DNA of 64,000 nucleotides from Paenibacillus sp. PL2-23 (lineage in GTDB: Bacteria > Bacillota > Bacilli > Paenibacillales > Paenibacillaceae), in assembly GCF_040834005.1 (NCBI RefSeq), contig NZ_CP162129.1:5328501-5392500 (forward strand). Direction: 5' to 3'. Both the position numbers and the translations under genes were made by a program. Under the pieces are notes generated by a model, which did no database searches, was not told where the DNA came from, and worked only from the letters and a program-made list of their open reading frames with translations. Shown here piece by piece: positions 45,182 to 55,773 of the stretch. Position 1 is the first letter of the stretch; each line of letters opens with the position of its first letter.

Positions 45182-45319
45182 AGGGTTGCATCCGAGATTG
45201 ACAAAATTGTTTCGTTCTCCGTGTGAAAATATTCGTATTCGCCTCTACATTTTCGACTCTGAATGGCCGTTAATGATATGGAGGAGATAATATTTTCCAA
45301 TGAAAGGGATGGGATACCT

Positions 45320-47530
45320 GTGTTGCCAATACAAAAAAGCCTGCGGATGCTGGATCATCAAGCCCGCCGCTGGCTCACTGCCATGCTTGCTATTATCATG
45401 TTCACATCCGGCATGCTGCTGCCGTCAGGCGCATACGCAGCGGAGGACAGCGTAACCGGCATCGAGTGGAGCTACGCCGAGTCGGATTACAATCCGAGCA
45501 CCTCTTCGCTGGAGATGTATGTAGAGGACGGCACCGTTCGTCTATCTGTGCTGGCCATTCAGTCTGGCTCCGCCTCCAGGAAGGATATAACGGCGGAGGC
45601 CGTCTGGAAGACCTCAAGCAGCTCCATCGTCAAGGTCGACAAAGGCGTCTTAAGCGGGGTCGGCAAAGGCACCGCGACGATTACAGCTACATATAAAGGC
45701 TATACCTTAACCATCAAGGCGTCATCGGATTACGTCTACAATGAAGTGACGCTTATGCTGAACAACTCTGCAGCCCCTGCCGCCATCTCCAATGTGCTGC
45801 TGGGCGACTCGCTCGCCTTCACCCTCGACGGGGACGGGCAGAACATTACCGATGTCGCGGCATGGAGCACATCCAGCTCTGCTGTCGCCACAGTCGACAA
45901 CGGCCAGATCACGCTGAAGGGCGCCGGGATGGCTACGATTACAGCCAAGTACAAGGGCCGGTCGGATACAGTCAAGCTTACCGTAACATCGCCGTTCAAG
46001 TCGATCGCGATCAGCCCCAAGGCACCCAATGACCTGCTGGAGCTGGAGGTTGGCGGAGATGACTTCTCCCTCGCCGCAGTGGTCGAGCGGAAATCAGGCG
46101 GCTCCTTGGAGGTGACGGAGGAAGCGACGTGGACCAGCAGCAACACCAAGGTGCTCACCGTGGATCAGGGCGTCGTCACGCCAGTCGGAACCGGGAAAGC
46201 TGCCATAACCGTCTCCTATCTCGGGGTGGCTGACACGCTGAATGTCGTGGTGCGGACGCCTTACCAGTCCATACGCATTGCACCGGACAAGGAGTTCCAT
46301 ATGCAGCTGCAGGACGCACCGCTTCAGATCAAGGCAGAGGCGCTCAGCAACTCGAACGTGACCTCTGACATTACGGCCGCAGGCGTATGGACATCGTCGG
46401 AGGTGTCCGTAGCGACAGTCTCCCAGGGCAGGGTAACGCCAAAGTCGGTAGGCACCACCAAAATTACCGTATCCCATAAGGGCGTCAGCCGCAGCATTCA
46501 GGTTACGGTATACCCCAGCATCAAAGGGCTGAAGGCTGCCAAATCAACCATTGATGGCTTCAGGAAGCTCCAGGGGGAGCTCCCTCCGATAACGGCGACC
46601 ACCTTCGACGGATCAACCCTCGATGTGTCGAAGCTTGTGAAGTGGGAGGCGGCGGACGAAGAGATTGCAGAGCTGGAGAACGGCGTCTGGACGGCCAAGA
46701 AGCTTGGCGAGACGACATTGACAGGCACTGTGCAGGACCTGGAGGTCAAGGTGAAGCTGGTTGTTCATCTGAAGCCGGTCAAGCTGCTCGCCGAGGCCAA
46801 GGATATGAGCGTCGTTCTGGGCCAAGCCACCCCGCTGCCGAAGGTCACCGTCATCTATGAGGATGGTGAGGAGGCCGATATATCGGAGTCGGTGGAATGG
46901 ACAACCACGTCGGATAACATTGTGCTTCTGGAGAAGGAGATGAAGGGTCTGGAGGCGTCCACCGTCACGTTGACGGGTACGTATCTAACCAAGACAGTCT
47001 CCGTTCGCGTGAAAATAGAAGAAGAAATTGTGAAGCTCGTGGTTGAGCCAACAAGCCTGGAGCTGAACCCTGGCCGCTCCAAATCCATCAAGGTGACCGG
47101 CTATTACAAGAACGGCAAGAAGGTGAACGTCGGCACCAAAATGAACTGGGCTGTCGCAAACGCCGATATCGCAGCCATCAGCGGCTCATCCTCCGTGAAG
47201 GCGATAGCCGTCGGCACCACCAAAGTAACGGGCGTCTATCAGGGGAACACCGTAGAGGTGCTCGTCACTGTTACGCCTAAGCTGAAATCGCTGCAGCCCT
47301 CCACCAAATCCGCGCAGCTGGCGATAGGGGGAACGGTTGCGGTCCACGTGCAGGCCGTCTATTATACAGGAGCCCCTGTAGATGCGACGCTGCTGGCGGA
47401 ATGGACAACCTCCAACGCCTCTGTGGCGTCGGTTAAGGACGGGCGGATTACCGCCGTCGGCAAGGGCTCTGCCACAGTCAAGGCGTCCTTCGGAGGCAAA
47501 ACCATCTCCATCCGTGTAACGGTTAAATAA
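45320..47530 (+). CDS. Secreted protein with eight Big_2 (Ig-like) repeats
   Basis: About 736 residues from a GTG placed about 11 bases after AAAGGGA; ATG codons upstream (45278) and downstream (45344) are alternatives. The signal peptide includes the hydrophobic LTAMLAIIMFTSGMLLPS and ends at AYA|AED. The rest is about eight Ig-like repeats of roughly 85 residues, each with W-x-S/T-S and a closing G-x-G-x-A-T/K-I-T-A-x-Y-x-G motif (for example GVGKGTATITATYKG). No SLH, LPXTG or catalytic domain is seen. Likely an adhesive or structural surface protein. It is transcribed alone against its neighbours. Confidence 0.85.
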   Translation: MLPIQKSLRMLDHQARRWLTAMLAIIMFTSGMLLPSGAYAAEDSVTGIEWSYAESDYNPSTSSLEMYVEDGTVRLSVLAIQSGSASRKDITAEAVWKTSSSSIVKVDKGVLSGVGKGTATITATYKGYTLTIKASSDYVYNEVTLMLNNSAAPAAISNVLLGDSLAFTLDGDGQNITDVAAWSTSSSAVATVDNGQITLKGAGMATITAKYKGRSDTVKLTVTSPFKSIAISPKAPNDLLELEVGGDDFSLAAVVERKSGGSLEVTEEATWTSSNTKVLTVDQGVVTPVGTGKAAITVSYLGVADTLNVVVRTPYQSIRIAPDKEFHMQLQDAPLQIKAEALSNSNVTSDITAAGVWTSSEVSVATVSQGRVTPKSVGTTKITVSHKGVSRSIQVTVYPSIKGLKAAKSTIDGFRKLQGELPPITATTFDGSTLDVSKLVKWEAADEEIAELENGVWTAKKLGETTLTGTVQDLEVKVKLVVHLKPVKLLAEAKDMSVVLGQATPLPKVTVIYEDGEEADISESVEWTTTSDNIVLLEKEMKGLEASTVTLTGTYLTKTVSVRVKIEEEIVKLVVEPTSLELNPGRSKSIKVTGYYKNGKKVNVGTKMNWAVANADIAAISGSSSVKAIAVGTTKVTGVYQGNTVEVLVTVTPKLKSLQPSTKSAQLAIGGTVAVHVQAVYYTGAPVDATLLAEWTTSNASVASVKDGRITAVGKGSATVKASFGGKTISIRVTVK

Positions 47531-47545
47531 GAAGCGTCGGGAAAC

Positions 47546-47597
47546 AGGACAGCCCTGCCGGAAAGCGTATGTACGCTCCAGCAGGGCTGTCCTTGTT
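47546..47597. terminator. Bidirectional terminator between Big_2 protein and MscS genes
   Basis: A perfect 13-bp stem AGGACAGCCCTGC/GCAGGGCTGTCCT, with an inner hairpin (GCGTA/TACGC), lies between two convergent genes. T-rich tail TTGTT. Confidence 0.82.
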
Positions 47598-47618
47598 CAT
47601 ATCCCTTCACTTTCCGTG

Positions 47619-48725
47619 TTACATCCCCCGCAGCGTCTCCCCGCCCTGCTCCTGGGATGCGCCGCTCTCCAGCAGCACGCGCTGCACCGGATAAGCCAGC
47701 CTGACGCTCTCCTCCTTCAGTATGCGCAGCATCTCCAGCTGCGTCTCCTGCCGTACCGTCAGGTGGTCCTTCCAAACGACAGTCTTGGTGAAATAATAAA
47801 GGAAGATGCCGAGTCCGCTTTCCTTAAACTCATTGAACCGCACCATAATGGTGCGCTCGTCTATATCGCTGTTCTCCATCAAATAACGTTCGATGCGGCT
47901 GATGGCCGCCGTCAGGCGATCGCCGTCCGTGTCCAGCGCAACGTTCAGCGTGAAGGTAATGCGCCGCCGTCCCATTAGGCTCCAGTTCGTAATCGGCGAA
48001 TCCGCGAGAGTCGAGTTCGGCACCGTCACCAAGGCGTCCGCGAATGTGCGGATTTTGGAGCTGCGGAACGTAATATCCTCCACAACGCCCTCCACAGCCG
48101 GAGTCAGAATCCAATCCCCCTTGGAGAACGGCTTCTCCATCACGATAACAATGCCTCCCAGTATATTGCCCAGCGTGTCCTTCGCCGCCAGGGCGATCGC
48201 GAGGCTGCCCAGACCCATCCCGGCTACTACGCCATTAATATTGAAGCCCCATTCCGAGACGACCGCCGTGAACACGATCACCACGATGATGAACCGCACC
48301 ACCTTGGACAGGAACGGAATCAGCATGCTGGAATCGTCGCCACCGAAGCGCTTGCTGATCGTCTCCAGCAGCACGGAGGAGGATGCGGACAGGTTGTACA
48401 GGCCCACACCAATAAGCAAAATCATGAAGCTGCGAAATAGACTGTGCACAACATAAAGATGAAGATACAGCCAGCTATCCCCAGTCGCGTAATAGATAAT
48501 GGCTAAATAAGCGCCTAACAGAACAAATATGCCGCGAAGCGGCTTCTCGAAGCCCTCCAGCACACGGGCAGCCAGCCTCACCCTCTCCAGCTTCCTCATC
48601 AGATAAGAGAACAGAAAGCTGACGAACAACTTCCGGAACAGCAGGAACAATGCGAATATGCCAAGCGAAATGCCCAGCTCCACAAGCCTCCAAGCCTCCG
48701 CCCTCTCCATCACCCAATCCATCAT
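47619..48725 (-). CDS. MscS-family mechanosensitive channel
   Basis: 368 residues from the ATG-ATG pair after GGAAGGAG; longer in-frame reading into the opp terminator is not translated sequence. Four or five transmembrane helices are followed by the pore-lining helix with the MscS pattern (VVAGMGLGSLAIALAAKDTL) and the beta domain with VEGVVEDITFRSSKIRTFAD and VPNSTLADSPITNWS. It should open under membrane tension to release solutes on osmotic downshock. Confidence 0.93.
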   Translation of the reverse strand: MMDWVMERAEAWRLVELGISLGIFALFLLFRKLFVSFLFSYLMRKLERVRLAARVLEGFEKPLRGIFVLLGAYLAIIYYATGDSWLYLHLYVVHSLFRSFMILLIGVGLYNLSASSSVLLETISKRFGGDDSSMLIPFLSKVVRFIIVVIVFTAVVSEWGFNINGVVAGMGLGSLAIALAAKDTLGNILGGIVIVMEKPFSKGDWILTPAVEGVVEDITFRSSKIRTFADALVTVPNSTLADSPITNWSLMGRRRITFTLNVALDTDGDRLTAAISRIERYLMENSDIDERTIMVRFNEFKESGLGIFLYYFTKTVVWKDHLTVRQETQLEMLRILKEESVRLAYPVQRVLLESGASQEQGGETLRGM

Positions 48726-48805
48726 TCGTATCCATCTCTCCTTCCCGGGAAAATAAAGGTCCATTCTAACATAGATCCCTTCATCCGTCGAAGGCGCCTC
48801 GCAGC

Positions 48806-48845
48806 AAAAAAAAGCCTCCTTCATCAAGTTGTGAAGGAGGCTTTT
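48806..48845 (-). terminator. Terminator of the opp operon
   Basis: A 13-bp stem AAAGCCTCCTTCA/TGAAGGAGGCTTT with an 8-nt loop, followed in the minus direction by a run of eight T's. It lies 11 bp after the oppF stop. Confidence 0.93.
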
Positions 48846-48855
48846 CCCTATACAC

Positions 48856-49808
<953 letters not shown>

Positions 49809-49812
<4 letters not shown>

Positions 49813-50816
49813 GATACCGGCACCTCCCGTTTCGCATAAGGATGCAGCATCCAGCACGCAGCCGCATGGGATTCGCTATCCTTGATGTGATGCAAATTAG
49901 GATCATTATCCACGCATACCTTCATCGCTTCATCGCAGCGCGCGCAGAAGCTGCAGCCCACTGGCGGCTTGATGAGATCCGGCGGCGTGCCCGGAATCGG
50001 AATAAGCGGCTCGTCCTTCCGCTGGTCCAGACGCGGAAGGGAGCGCAGCAGGCCGCGCGTATAGGGATGCTGCGGATTCTGGAAGATCTCCCACTTGGTT
50101 CCGGTCTCGACGATCCGTCCGGCATACATGACGATGACGCGATCGCAGACATCGGCTACGACGCCAAGATCATGGGTGATCAGAATAATGGAGGTACCCA
50201 TCTTCTGCTGCAGATCCTTCATCACGCGCATGATTTGCGCCTGTATGGTTACGTCCAGCGCTGTGGTCGGCTCGTCCGCGATAAGCAGTGACGGATTGCA
50301 TGCCAGCGCGATGGCGATCATGACACGCTGCCGCATGCCGCCGGAGAATTGATGCGGATATTGCTTGATCCGCTGCTCCGGATTCGGAATGCCGACCAGA
50401 TTAAGCATCTCAATCGCCCTGGCCATTGCATTGGCCTTGCTGACATTCTGATGCTTGATCAGCCCTTCCATAATTTGCGCGCCCACCGTCAGCGTTGGAT
50501 TTAATGAAGTCATAGGATCCTGGAAGATCATACCGATCTTATTGCCGCGCACGGTCTGCATTTCCTTCTCTGTCAAGGTGAGCAGCTCTTGTCCGTCGAA
50601 CTTGACGGAGCCAGACTTGATACGACTTGGCGGAGATGGATTCAGACGCATAATGGATTGGGCGGTAACGCTTTTGCCCGAGCCGGATTCCCCTACGATC
50701 GCAACAGCTTCGCCTTCCTTCACATCGAAGGAAATGTCTCGGATCGCCTGTACTTCCCCGGCATAGATATCGAACGAAACGCTCAGGTTTTTCACTTCCA
50801 GCAAGGTCTTCTTCAT
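49809..50816 (-). CDS. oppD: Oligopeptide ABC transporter ATPase OppD
   Basis: 335 residues. Walker A GESGSGKSV, signature SGGMRQRVMIAIAL, Walker B LLIADEPTTALD, C-terminal Cys motif CSFCARCDEAMKVC. Forms a heterodimer with OppF to drive peptide import. GAGGAGG ribosome site. Confidence 0.96.
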
Positions 50817-50850
50817 CCTTAGGTGACCTCCTCTCAGCTAAGCTTAGCTA

Positions 50851-51810
50851 CTATTTTTTCAGCTTCGGATCAAACGCGTCACGCAGACCGTCTCCGAAGA
50901 CGTTAAAAGCAAAGATCGTGATGCTCAGGAATAAGGCCGGGAACAACAGCCGCCACGTGTAACCGCTCATCATCGCACCCGCGCCGTCATCAATCATCGT
51001 TCCCCAAGAAGCGATCGGCGACTGAACGCCGAGACCGAGGAAGCTCAAGAACGCCTCGGTGAAGATCGCGCTTGGAATCGTAAGCGTCAGCGTGACGAGA
51101 ATGGGACCCATTGCGTTAGGAATCAGATGACGGAAAATAATGCGGAACGCGCCCGCGCCAAGCGACTTCGACGCCAAAGCGTACTCCTGATTTTTGAGCT
51201 GCATAATCTGTCCTCGCACAATCCACGCCATGTTGATCCAGCCCGTAATCGACATCGCGACGATAATCGTCGTAAGACTCGGCTCCATGACAACAAGCAG
51301 GAGAATAACGACAAGCAGGTAAGGAATCGCAGCCAGTATCTCCGAGAACCGGTTCATGACCTCATCGACCTTGCCGCCGAAGTAGCCCATGATCCCCCCA
51401 TATATAATACCGATGATAAGATCGATCAACGCGGCGACAACGCCGACGAACAGCGATACCTGAGCACCCTTCCACACTCTCTCGAACATATCCCGGCCTA
51501 GTTCATCAGTGCCGAACCAATGCGTCGCGTTAGGCGGCTGATTCGTATTCTGAAGATTCGTTGTGTAATGATCCAGCGGCCAGATCAGAGGCATAAGGAT
51601 GGACAAAACAATCAACGAGACGATAATCCAGAAGCCGAACATCGCCAGCTTATTGCTAAGCAGACGCTGCTTGATATCCTGCCATGCCGTCAGGCTTTTG
51701 CGGCCAACCTCGTCGACTCGCACCTCGTCACGACGCAGCTTCTCGAACAGCTCGGGCGACAGCCTGTCAGAGTGTTCGGTGGAAGACATTTTGATATTGA
51801 AATCAGACAT
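50851..51810 (-). CDS. oppC: Oligopeptide ABC transporter permease OppC
   Basis: 319 residues with an N-terminal OppC_N segment, six transmembrane helices and the EAA loop (YALASKSLGAGAFRIIFRHL). Start is 3 bp after the oppB stop, so translation is coupled. Confidence 0.96.
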   Translation of the reverse strand: MSDFNIKMSSTEHSDRLSPELFEKLRRDEVRVDEVGRKSLTAWQDIKQRLLSNKLAMFGFWIIVSLIVLSILMPLIWPLDHYTTNLQNTNQPPNATHWFGTDELGRDMFERVWKGAQVSLFVGVVAALIDLIIGIIYGGIMGYFGGKVDEVMNRFSEILAAIPYLLVVILLLVVMEPSLTTIIVAMSITGWINMAWIVRGQIMQLKNQEYALASKSLGAGAFRIIFRHLIPNAMGPILVTLTLTIPSAIFTEAFLSFLGLGVQSPIASWGTMIDDGAGAMMSGYTWRLLFPALFLSITIFAFNVFGDGLRDAFDPKLKK

Positions 51811-51813
51811 GGA

Positions 51814-52746
51814 TTATTTCGCCACCTTTCCGCCGGCGCGCATGCGCGGATCCACCAGCACATAAGCGACATCCGCCAGGAAGCGGCTCGCCATGAGGAT
51901 GACGGCGTAGAAAATGGTAATGCCCATAATAAGCGGATAATCGCGATCTATAACACTTGTAACAAAGTGCTTGCCGATGCCCGGAATCGCGAAGATCTTC
52001 TCCACGACAACGGAGCCCGTAATAATGCCGGCGGTTAAGTATCCCAAATACGTTACCACTGGAAGCATGGCGTTGCGCAGCGCGTGCTTCACGACAATTA
52101 CGTAACCGGAAAGCCCTTTGGATTTGGCAGTTTTAATAAAATCAGCATTCAGCACTTCAATCATGGTGGATCTAAGCAGTCTTGCGATAAAGGCGATCGG
52201 GCCGGATGCCAGCGTAATCGTCGGCAATACGTAGTCCATCGGACTGTCCAGGCCAGCGACCTCAAACCATCTTAAATTGGTGGCGAAAATATACTGCAGA
52301 GTTGGTGCAAGCACGATACTGGGTATCGCTAAGCCGATTACGGCAATGGTCATGGCCAGGTTGTCTAGAAATTTGCGATGATACATCGCGGCGAGTATGC
52401 CCAGAATACATCCCACCAGAATCGACGTAATAATCGCCGAAATGCCTAGCCTGAGGGACGGTCCAAATGATTGCTTGATCATCTTGTCTACCGATTGGAA
52501 CTTCTTCTTCATGGAAATACCCAAATCGCCTTGCGCAAGATTCGACAGGTACTTGCCGTATTGCACAATAAGCGGCTTATCGAGGCCGTAATACGCTTCC
52601 AAGTTTTTCTGAACAGCTTCGCTTGGCGCCTTCTCCGATTGCAGCGGGCTGCCCGGAATCGCGTTCATCAGCATAAATGTCGCCGTAATGAGCAGGAACA
52701 ACGACACCACCATAAATATAAACTTGCCAAAGATGAAACGGAGCAT
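51814..52746 (-). CDS. oppB: Oligopeptide ABC transporter permease OppB
   Basis: 310 residues from MLRFIFGKFIFMVVSLFLLI, the usual OppB N-terminus; 13 extra in-frame codons upstream fall beside the intercistronic hairpin and lack a ribosome site. The conserved N-terminal motif IPGSPLQSEKAP and EAA loop FIKTAKSKGLSGYVIVVKHAL are visible. Confidence 0.94.
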   Translation of the reverse strand: MLRFIFGKFIFMVVSLFLLITATFMLMNAIPGSPLQSEKAPSEAVQKNLEAYYGLDKPLIVQYGKYLSNLAQGDLGISMKKKFQSVDKMIKQSFGPSLRLGISAIITSILVGCILGILAAMYHRKFLDNLAMTIAVIGLAIPSIVLAPTLQYIFATNLRWFEVAGLDSPMDYVLPTITLASGPIAFIARLLRSTMIEVLNADFIKTAKSKGLSGYVIVVKHALRNAMLPVVTYLGYLTAGIITGSVVVEKIFAIPGIGKHFVTSVIDRDYPLIMGITIFYAVILMASRFLADVAYVLVDPRMRAGGKVAK

Positions 52747-52785
52747 TTCGATCACCCACTCTCTCACAATCTTTTTGCATTTCAA

Positions 52786-52818
52786 AAGGGTATATATAGA
52801 GAGACTATATATACCCTT
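52786..52818 (-). terminator. Strong intercistronic hairpin between oppA and oppB (probable partial terminator)
   Basis: A 14-bp stem AAGGGTATATATAG/CTATATATACCCTT with a 5-nt loop; in the minus direction followed by only TTTT before GAAATG. In opp-type operons such hairpins raise the oppA message over the permease/ATPase messages by attenuation or 3'-end protection. Confidence 0.75.
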
Positions 52819-52873
52819 CTGGAACAGTTACTCTAAGCTAGCTGTTTATCAAATTGGACAGGCTGGTTAGACC

Positions 52874-54559
52874 TTATTGCTTGCTGCCGTGTACCCAGTC
52901 CAGGTGGCCTGCGTAGTCGGACACAATGCCTTCAAAGCCTGGTTTGATCATCGTTACTGTTGTGTAGTAGTACGTCGGCATAACACCCATGTCGTCGCCG
53001 ATCGCGATTTTCTCTGCGTCAGCCATCAGCTTCTGGCTTTCTTCTGGCGTAGCAGCTACCAGGGAGTCGTTCAGCAGCTTGTCAACCTCAGGGTTGCTGT
53101 ACTTGCCGTCGTTGTTGCCGGACTTGGAGTAGATCAGGTCGTACGTGAAGTTGATCGGGTGGTTGATGTCCGCGCCCCAGCCGGAACGCGCGATATCGAA
53201 GCCGCCTGCTTTTCTTGTCTCAAGGAACGTACCCCACTCTTGATTCGCCAGCTTCACTTCGACGCCAAGCGTCTTGCGCCACATATCAACAGCAGCCTCA
53301 GCCAACGATTTGTGGCCTTCGCTTGTGTTGTACAACAGCGTTACTTCAGGGAATGTGCTCAGGCCAAGCTCGGACATGCCTTGTGCCAGAAGCTTCTTCG
53401 CTTCTTCAGCGTTCTCAGTGAAGTAGCTTGTGTCCGGGAATTGCTCACGGAACATCTTGCCGCCAGTGCCCGCGATGGACGGTGGCACCAGACCGTAAGC
53501 CGCTTGCTGATTCGCTTTTGTTACATTGTCAATCAGGGATTGACGGTCAAGCGCCATGGAGAACGCTTTACGGATATTCACATTGTTGAATGGCTCTTTG
53601 TTGTTGTTGAACAGGTAGTAGTATACGGATGCAACAGAGGTAACCTCAGCTTTGCCGTCAGCTACCAGCTGCGTTACAAGGTCGGATGGTACGGAGCCCG
53701 CTTGCGCGCCGATCCAGTCGATTTTGTCCGTTTCGTACAATTGGTACACCGTGTTCTCGTCTTCAACAAGAGAAATCGTTACCGTGTCGAAGTTGATTTT
53801 GTCTACGTTGTAGTAGTCAGGGTTCTTCTCAAGCACCAGCTTGTCCGCATGCGCCCACTCCTTCAGAAGGAAAGGACCGTTGGATACGATGGTGTCAGCC
53901 TCAGCAGCCCAGTCAGCAGCACCTTCAACCGTTGCTTGGTGAACCGGCAGGTATGTGTAGTGAGCCAGCAGGCTTGTGAAGTATGGAGCAGGTGTGTACA
54001 GCTTCACTTCCAGCGTGTAGTCGTCAGTTGCCTTCACGCCTACTTCATCAGCTGTGCCTTCGCCGGAGTTGTACTTCTCAGCGTTCTCGATGTAGAACAG
54101 CATGTATGCATACTCAGAAGCTGTCTCTGGGTTCAAGGAACGTTTCCACGCGAATTCGAAGTCCTTAGCCGTTACAGGATCGCCGTTGCTCCATTTCGCA
54201 TCTTGGCGCAGCTTGATCGTGTACGTTTTGCCGTCCTCCGAAGCGTCGATGGACTCAGCCAGCGCGTTCTCTGGCTCGCCAGTTGTGCTCAGACGAGTCA
54301 GACCTTCGTAGATACCAGCCGCAACGATAGAGGATTGTGCATCCGTCATCAGAGCAGGGTCCAAGCTTGGCGGTTCGCTTGCAAGTGTAAAGCGGAATTC
54401 CTGTGGAGCTTTCGGCTCATCAGTAGCCGTTCCTTGATTGCCCGCGTTGTTCGCAGGATCTTCCTTCTCGTTGTTGCCTGTGCAAGCCGCTAGCAGCATG
54501 CTGAACGCAAGAACTAGGACAAGCATGAAGTGCACTGGTTTTTTGAAATTTCCTTTCAC
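52874..54559 (-). CDS. oppA: Oligopeptide-binding lipoprotein OppA
   Basis: About 561 residues if started at GTG nine bases after GGGAG (VKGNFKKPVHFMLVLVLAFS); TTG/ATG codons 2-3 codons upstream crowd that site. The lipobox is LLAAC, followed by an Asn/Glu-rich linker. SBP_bac_5 fold: EPPSLDPALMTDAQSSIVAA near the N-terminus, NGDPVTAKDFEFAWKRSLNP in the middle. First gene of the opp operon, which imports peptides for nutrition and often for sporulation or quorum signals. Confidence 0.94.
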   Translation of the reverse strand: MKGNFKKPVHFMLVLVLAFSMLLAACTGNNEKEDPANNAGNQGTATDEPKAPQEFRFTLASEPPSLDPALMTDAQSSIVAAGIYEGLTRLSTTGEPENALAESIDASEDGKTYTIKLRQDAKWSNGDPVTAKDFEFAWKRSLNPETASEYAYMLFYIENAEKYNSGEGTADEVGVKATDDYTLEVKLYTPAPYFTSLLAHYTYLPVHQATVEGAADWAAEADTIVSNGPFLLKEWAHADKLVLEKNPDYYNVDKINFDTVTISLVEDENTVYQLYETDKIDWIGAQAGSVPSDLVTQLVADGKAEVTSVASVYYYLFNNNKEPFNNVNIRKAFSMALDRQSLIDNVTKANQQAAYGLVPPSIAGTGGKMFREQFPDTSYFTENAEEAKKLLAQGMSELGLSTFPEVTLLYNTSEGHKSLAEAAVDMWRKTLGVEVKLANQEWGTFLETRKAGGFDIARSGWGADINHPINFTYDLIYSKSGNNDGKYSNPEVDKLLNDSLVAATPEESQKLMADAEKIAIGDDMGVMPTYYYTTVTMIKPGFEGIVSDYAGHLDWVHGSKQ

Positions 54560-54569
54560 CAACATCAAC

Positions 54570-55115
54570 TCCCACTTTCTATATAATTTTTTGTTAAAAC
54601 CATAAGTAATGAGACGGAGCTGTTTAAAACCACGTATGTAACATTAACTGACATGGTTTTAATATTTATTCAACGTAAAACAATATACAACTACATTTAA
54701 ACAATTGTCAACAAAAACAATCAGCTTCCAGCTCATATCCGTCCATCTTACTATTTCCTATTGCAGAAAATTTATGAGTACCCTTTGTTTTCCCAGTGAA
54801 TTCGCCGCTTGCTTCATTACTTTGCCCCATGTATGTGTTAAAACGCTTAAGCATTGCTGCGTATAAGCATTAATGCGGGTTTGTAGCAATGCTTGTATGT
54901 ATTGTTGCAAGTCCGTATTAATGCAATTGCGCATTACATCGTCGAGGCTTTAACGTATTTGCAGGCGTGAACAGCAGTGTTCTCGCATCAAGCGACATGT
55001 CCGGAGTCCCCAGATATACGTTCCCCAAACCATTTGAGAATTATCCCAACGTTACATAACTGTAATATATATACAAATATTATTAATTATTTTTTCTTGA
55101 AATTAAATTTCATGT
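54570..55115. other. Leader and upstream region of the opp operon; no gene seen
   Basis: It holds the opp promoter, three TTAAAACCA-type motifs near 54594-54663 (one inverted) that could form a leader hairpin, and a 10-bp dyad AAGCATTGCT/AGCAATGCTT at 54849-54894 with a 26-nt centre containing GCATTAATGC. The segment at 55040-55115 is strongly AT-rich and precedes repeat array 2. No open frame with a plausible start and ribosome site was found. Confidence 0.5.
54682..54711 (-). promoter_or_regulatory. Sigma-A promoter of the opp operon
   Basis: On the minus strand, −35 TTGACA and −10 TATATT with an 18-bp spacer. This predicts a leader of about 115 nt before oppA. Confidence 0.75.
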
Positions 55116-55129
55116 AATGGCGTATCGTT

Positions 55130-55490
55130 CATCCTCCGGCTTTCGCAACAACGACATCACGTGTCGCTGTTGAACCAACTAACCCATTCTTCAGAGCTAT
55201 AACGATCCCTCGTGTCGGTATCGTGCCCCGAATGACCGCTTTCGTCGCAACAACGACATCACGTGTCGCTGTTGAACCAACTAACCCATTCTTCAGAGCT
55301 ATAACGATCCCTCGTGTCGGTATCGTGCCCCAAATGACCGCTTTCGTCGCAACAACGACATCACGTGTCGCTGTTGAACCAACTAACCCACTTTTCGCTG
55401 CTATAACCATCCCTCGTGTCGTTATCGCACTCCGAATAACCACTTTCGTCGCAACAACGACATCACGTGTCGCTGCTGCGGGATGTCCAA
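55130..55490. repeat. Palindromic repeat array 2: same 102-bp family as array 1
   Basis: Four type-A dyads (AACAACGACATCACGTGTCG then CTGTT) are centred at 55159, 55261, 55363 and 55465, and three type-B dyads (ATAACGATCCCTCGTGTCGG then TAT) at 55210, 55312 and 55414. The period is 102 bp with 51-bp half-units, exactly as in array 1, and the CCAACTAAC spacer is shared. Copies within the array are nearly identical, while the two arrays differ from each other, suggesting local homogenisation. It lies between the opp upstream region and the glyA terminator. Confidence 0.95.
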
Positions 55491-55500
55491 TGGAATTTTT

Positions 55501-55720
55501 AAGTGTGTCAGAGGAATCTATTTGTTGTGGAAGAGACGAAGGCCGGAATTGAAGTGTGTTCGACACGTTTATTCGTGCGGAGCGCGGAGGTCGGGGATTT
55601 TAAGTGTTTCAAAAACGTCTATTTGTAAGGGGAGTGGAGGTTTGGGACCATTTAAGTGTGGGAGAGCGCAGGTCTGCAGCTTTTAAGTGTGTCAGAAGCA
55701 TCTATCTGACTAGTGCTTCC
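55501..55720. repeat. Second, non-palindromic repeat with about 51-bp period
   Basis: AAGTGTGTCAGA-type unit starts occur at 55501, 55552, 55602, 55654 and 55685 (spacing 51, 50, 52 and 31 bp), with a recurring TCTATTTG 15 bp into most units and a G-rich second half ending in TTTT. It abuts array 2 on the glyA side. No coding potential was recognised. Confidence 0.75.
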
Positions 55721-55724
55721 ATGC

Positions 55725-55760
55725 AAAAAAACCGCCTTGGCTGTCAGCAGCCAAGGCGGT
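55725..55760 (-). terminator. Terminator of the glyA operon
   Basis: A 13-bp stem ACCGCCTTGGCTG/CAGCCAAGGCGGT with a 4-nt loop, followed in minus direction by TTTTTT. Ends 13 bp after the glyA stop. Confidence 0.93.
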
Positions 55761-55773
55761 GTTTATGCCGATA

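Noticed and set aside
54758..54772. CodY-box-like CTATTGCAGAAAATT upstream of opp
   Set aside because: It has four mismatches to AATTTTCWGAAAATT, too many to support, although CodY control of opp operons is known elsewhere.
55129..55566. Open frame across array 2 with TRDVVVATK-type repeats
   Set aside because: Same reason: the matching frame in array 1 is interrupted by stop codons, and no plausible start site is present.
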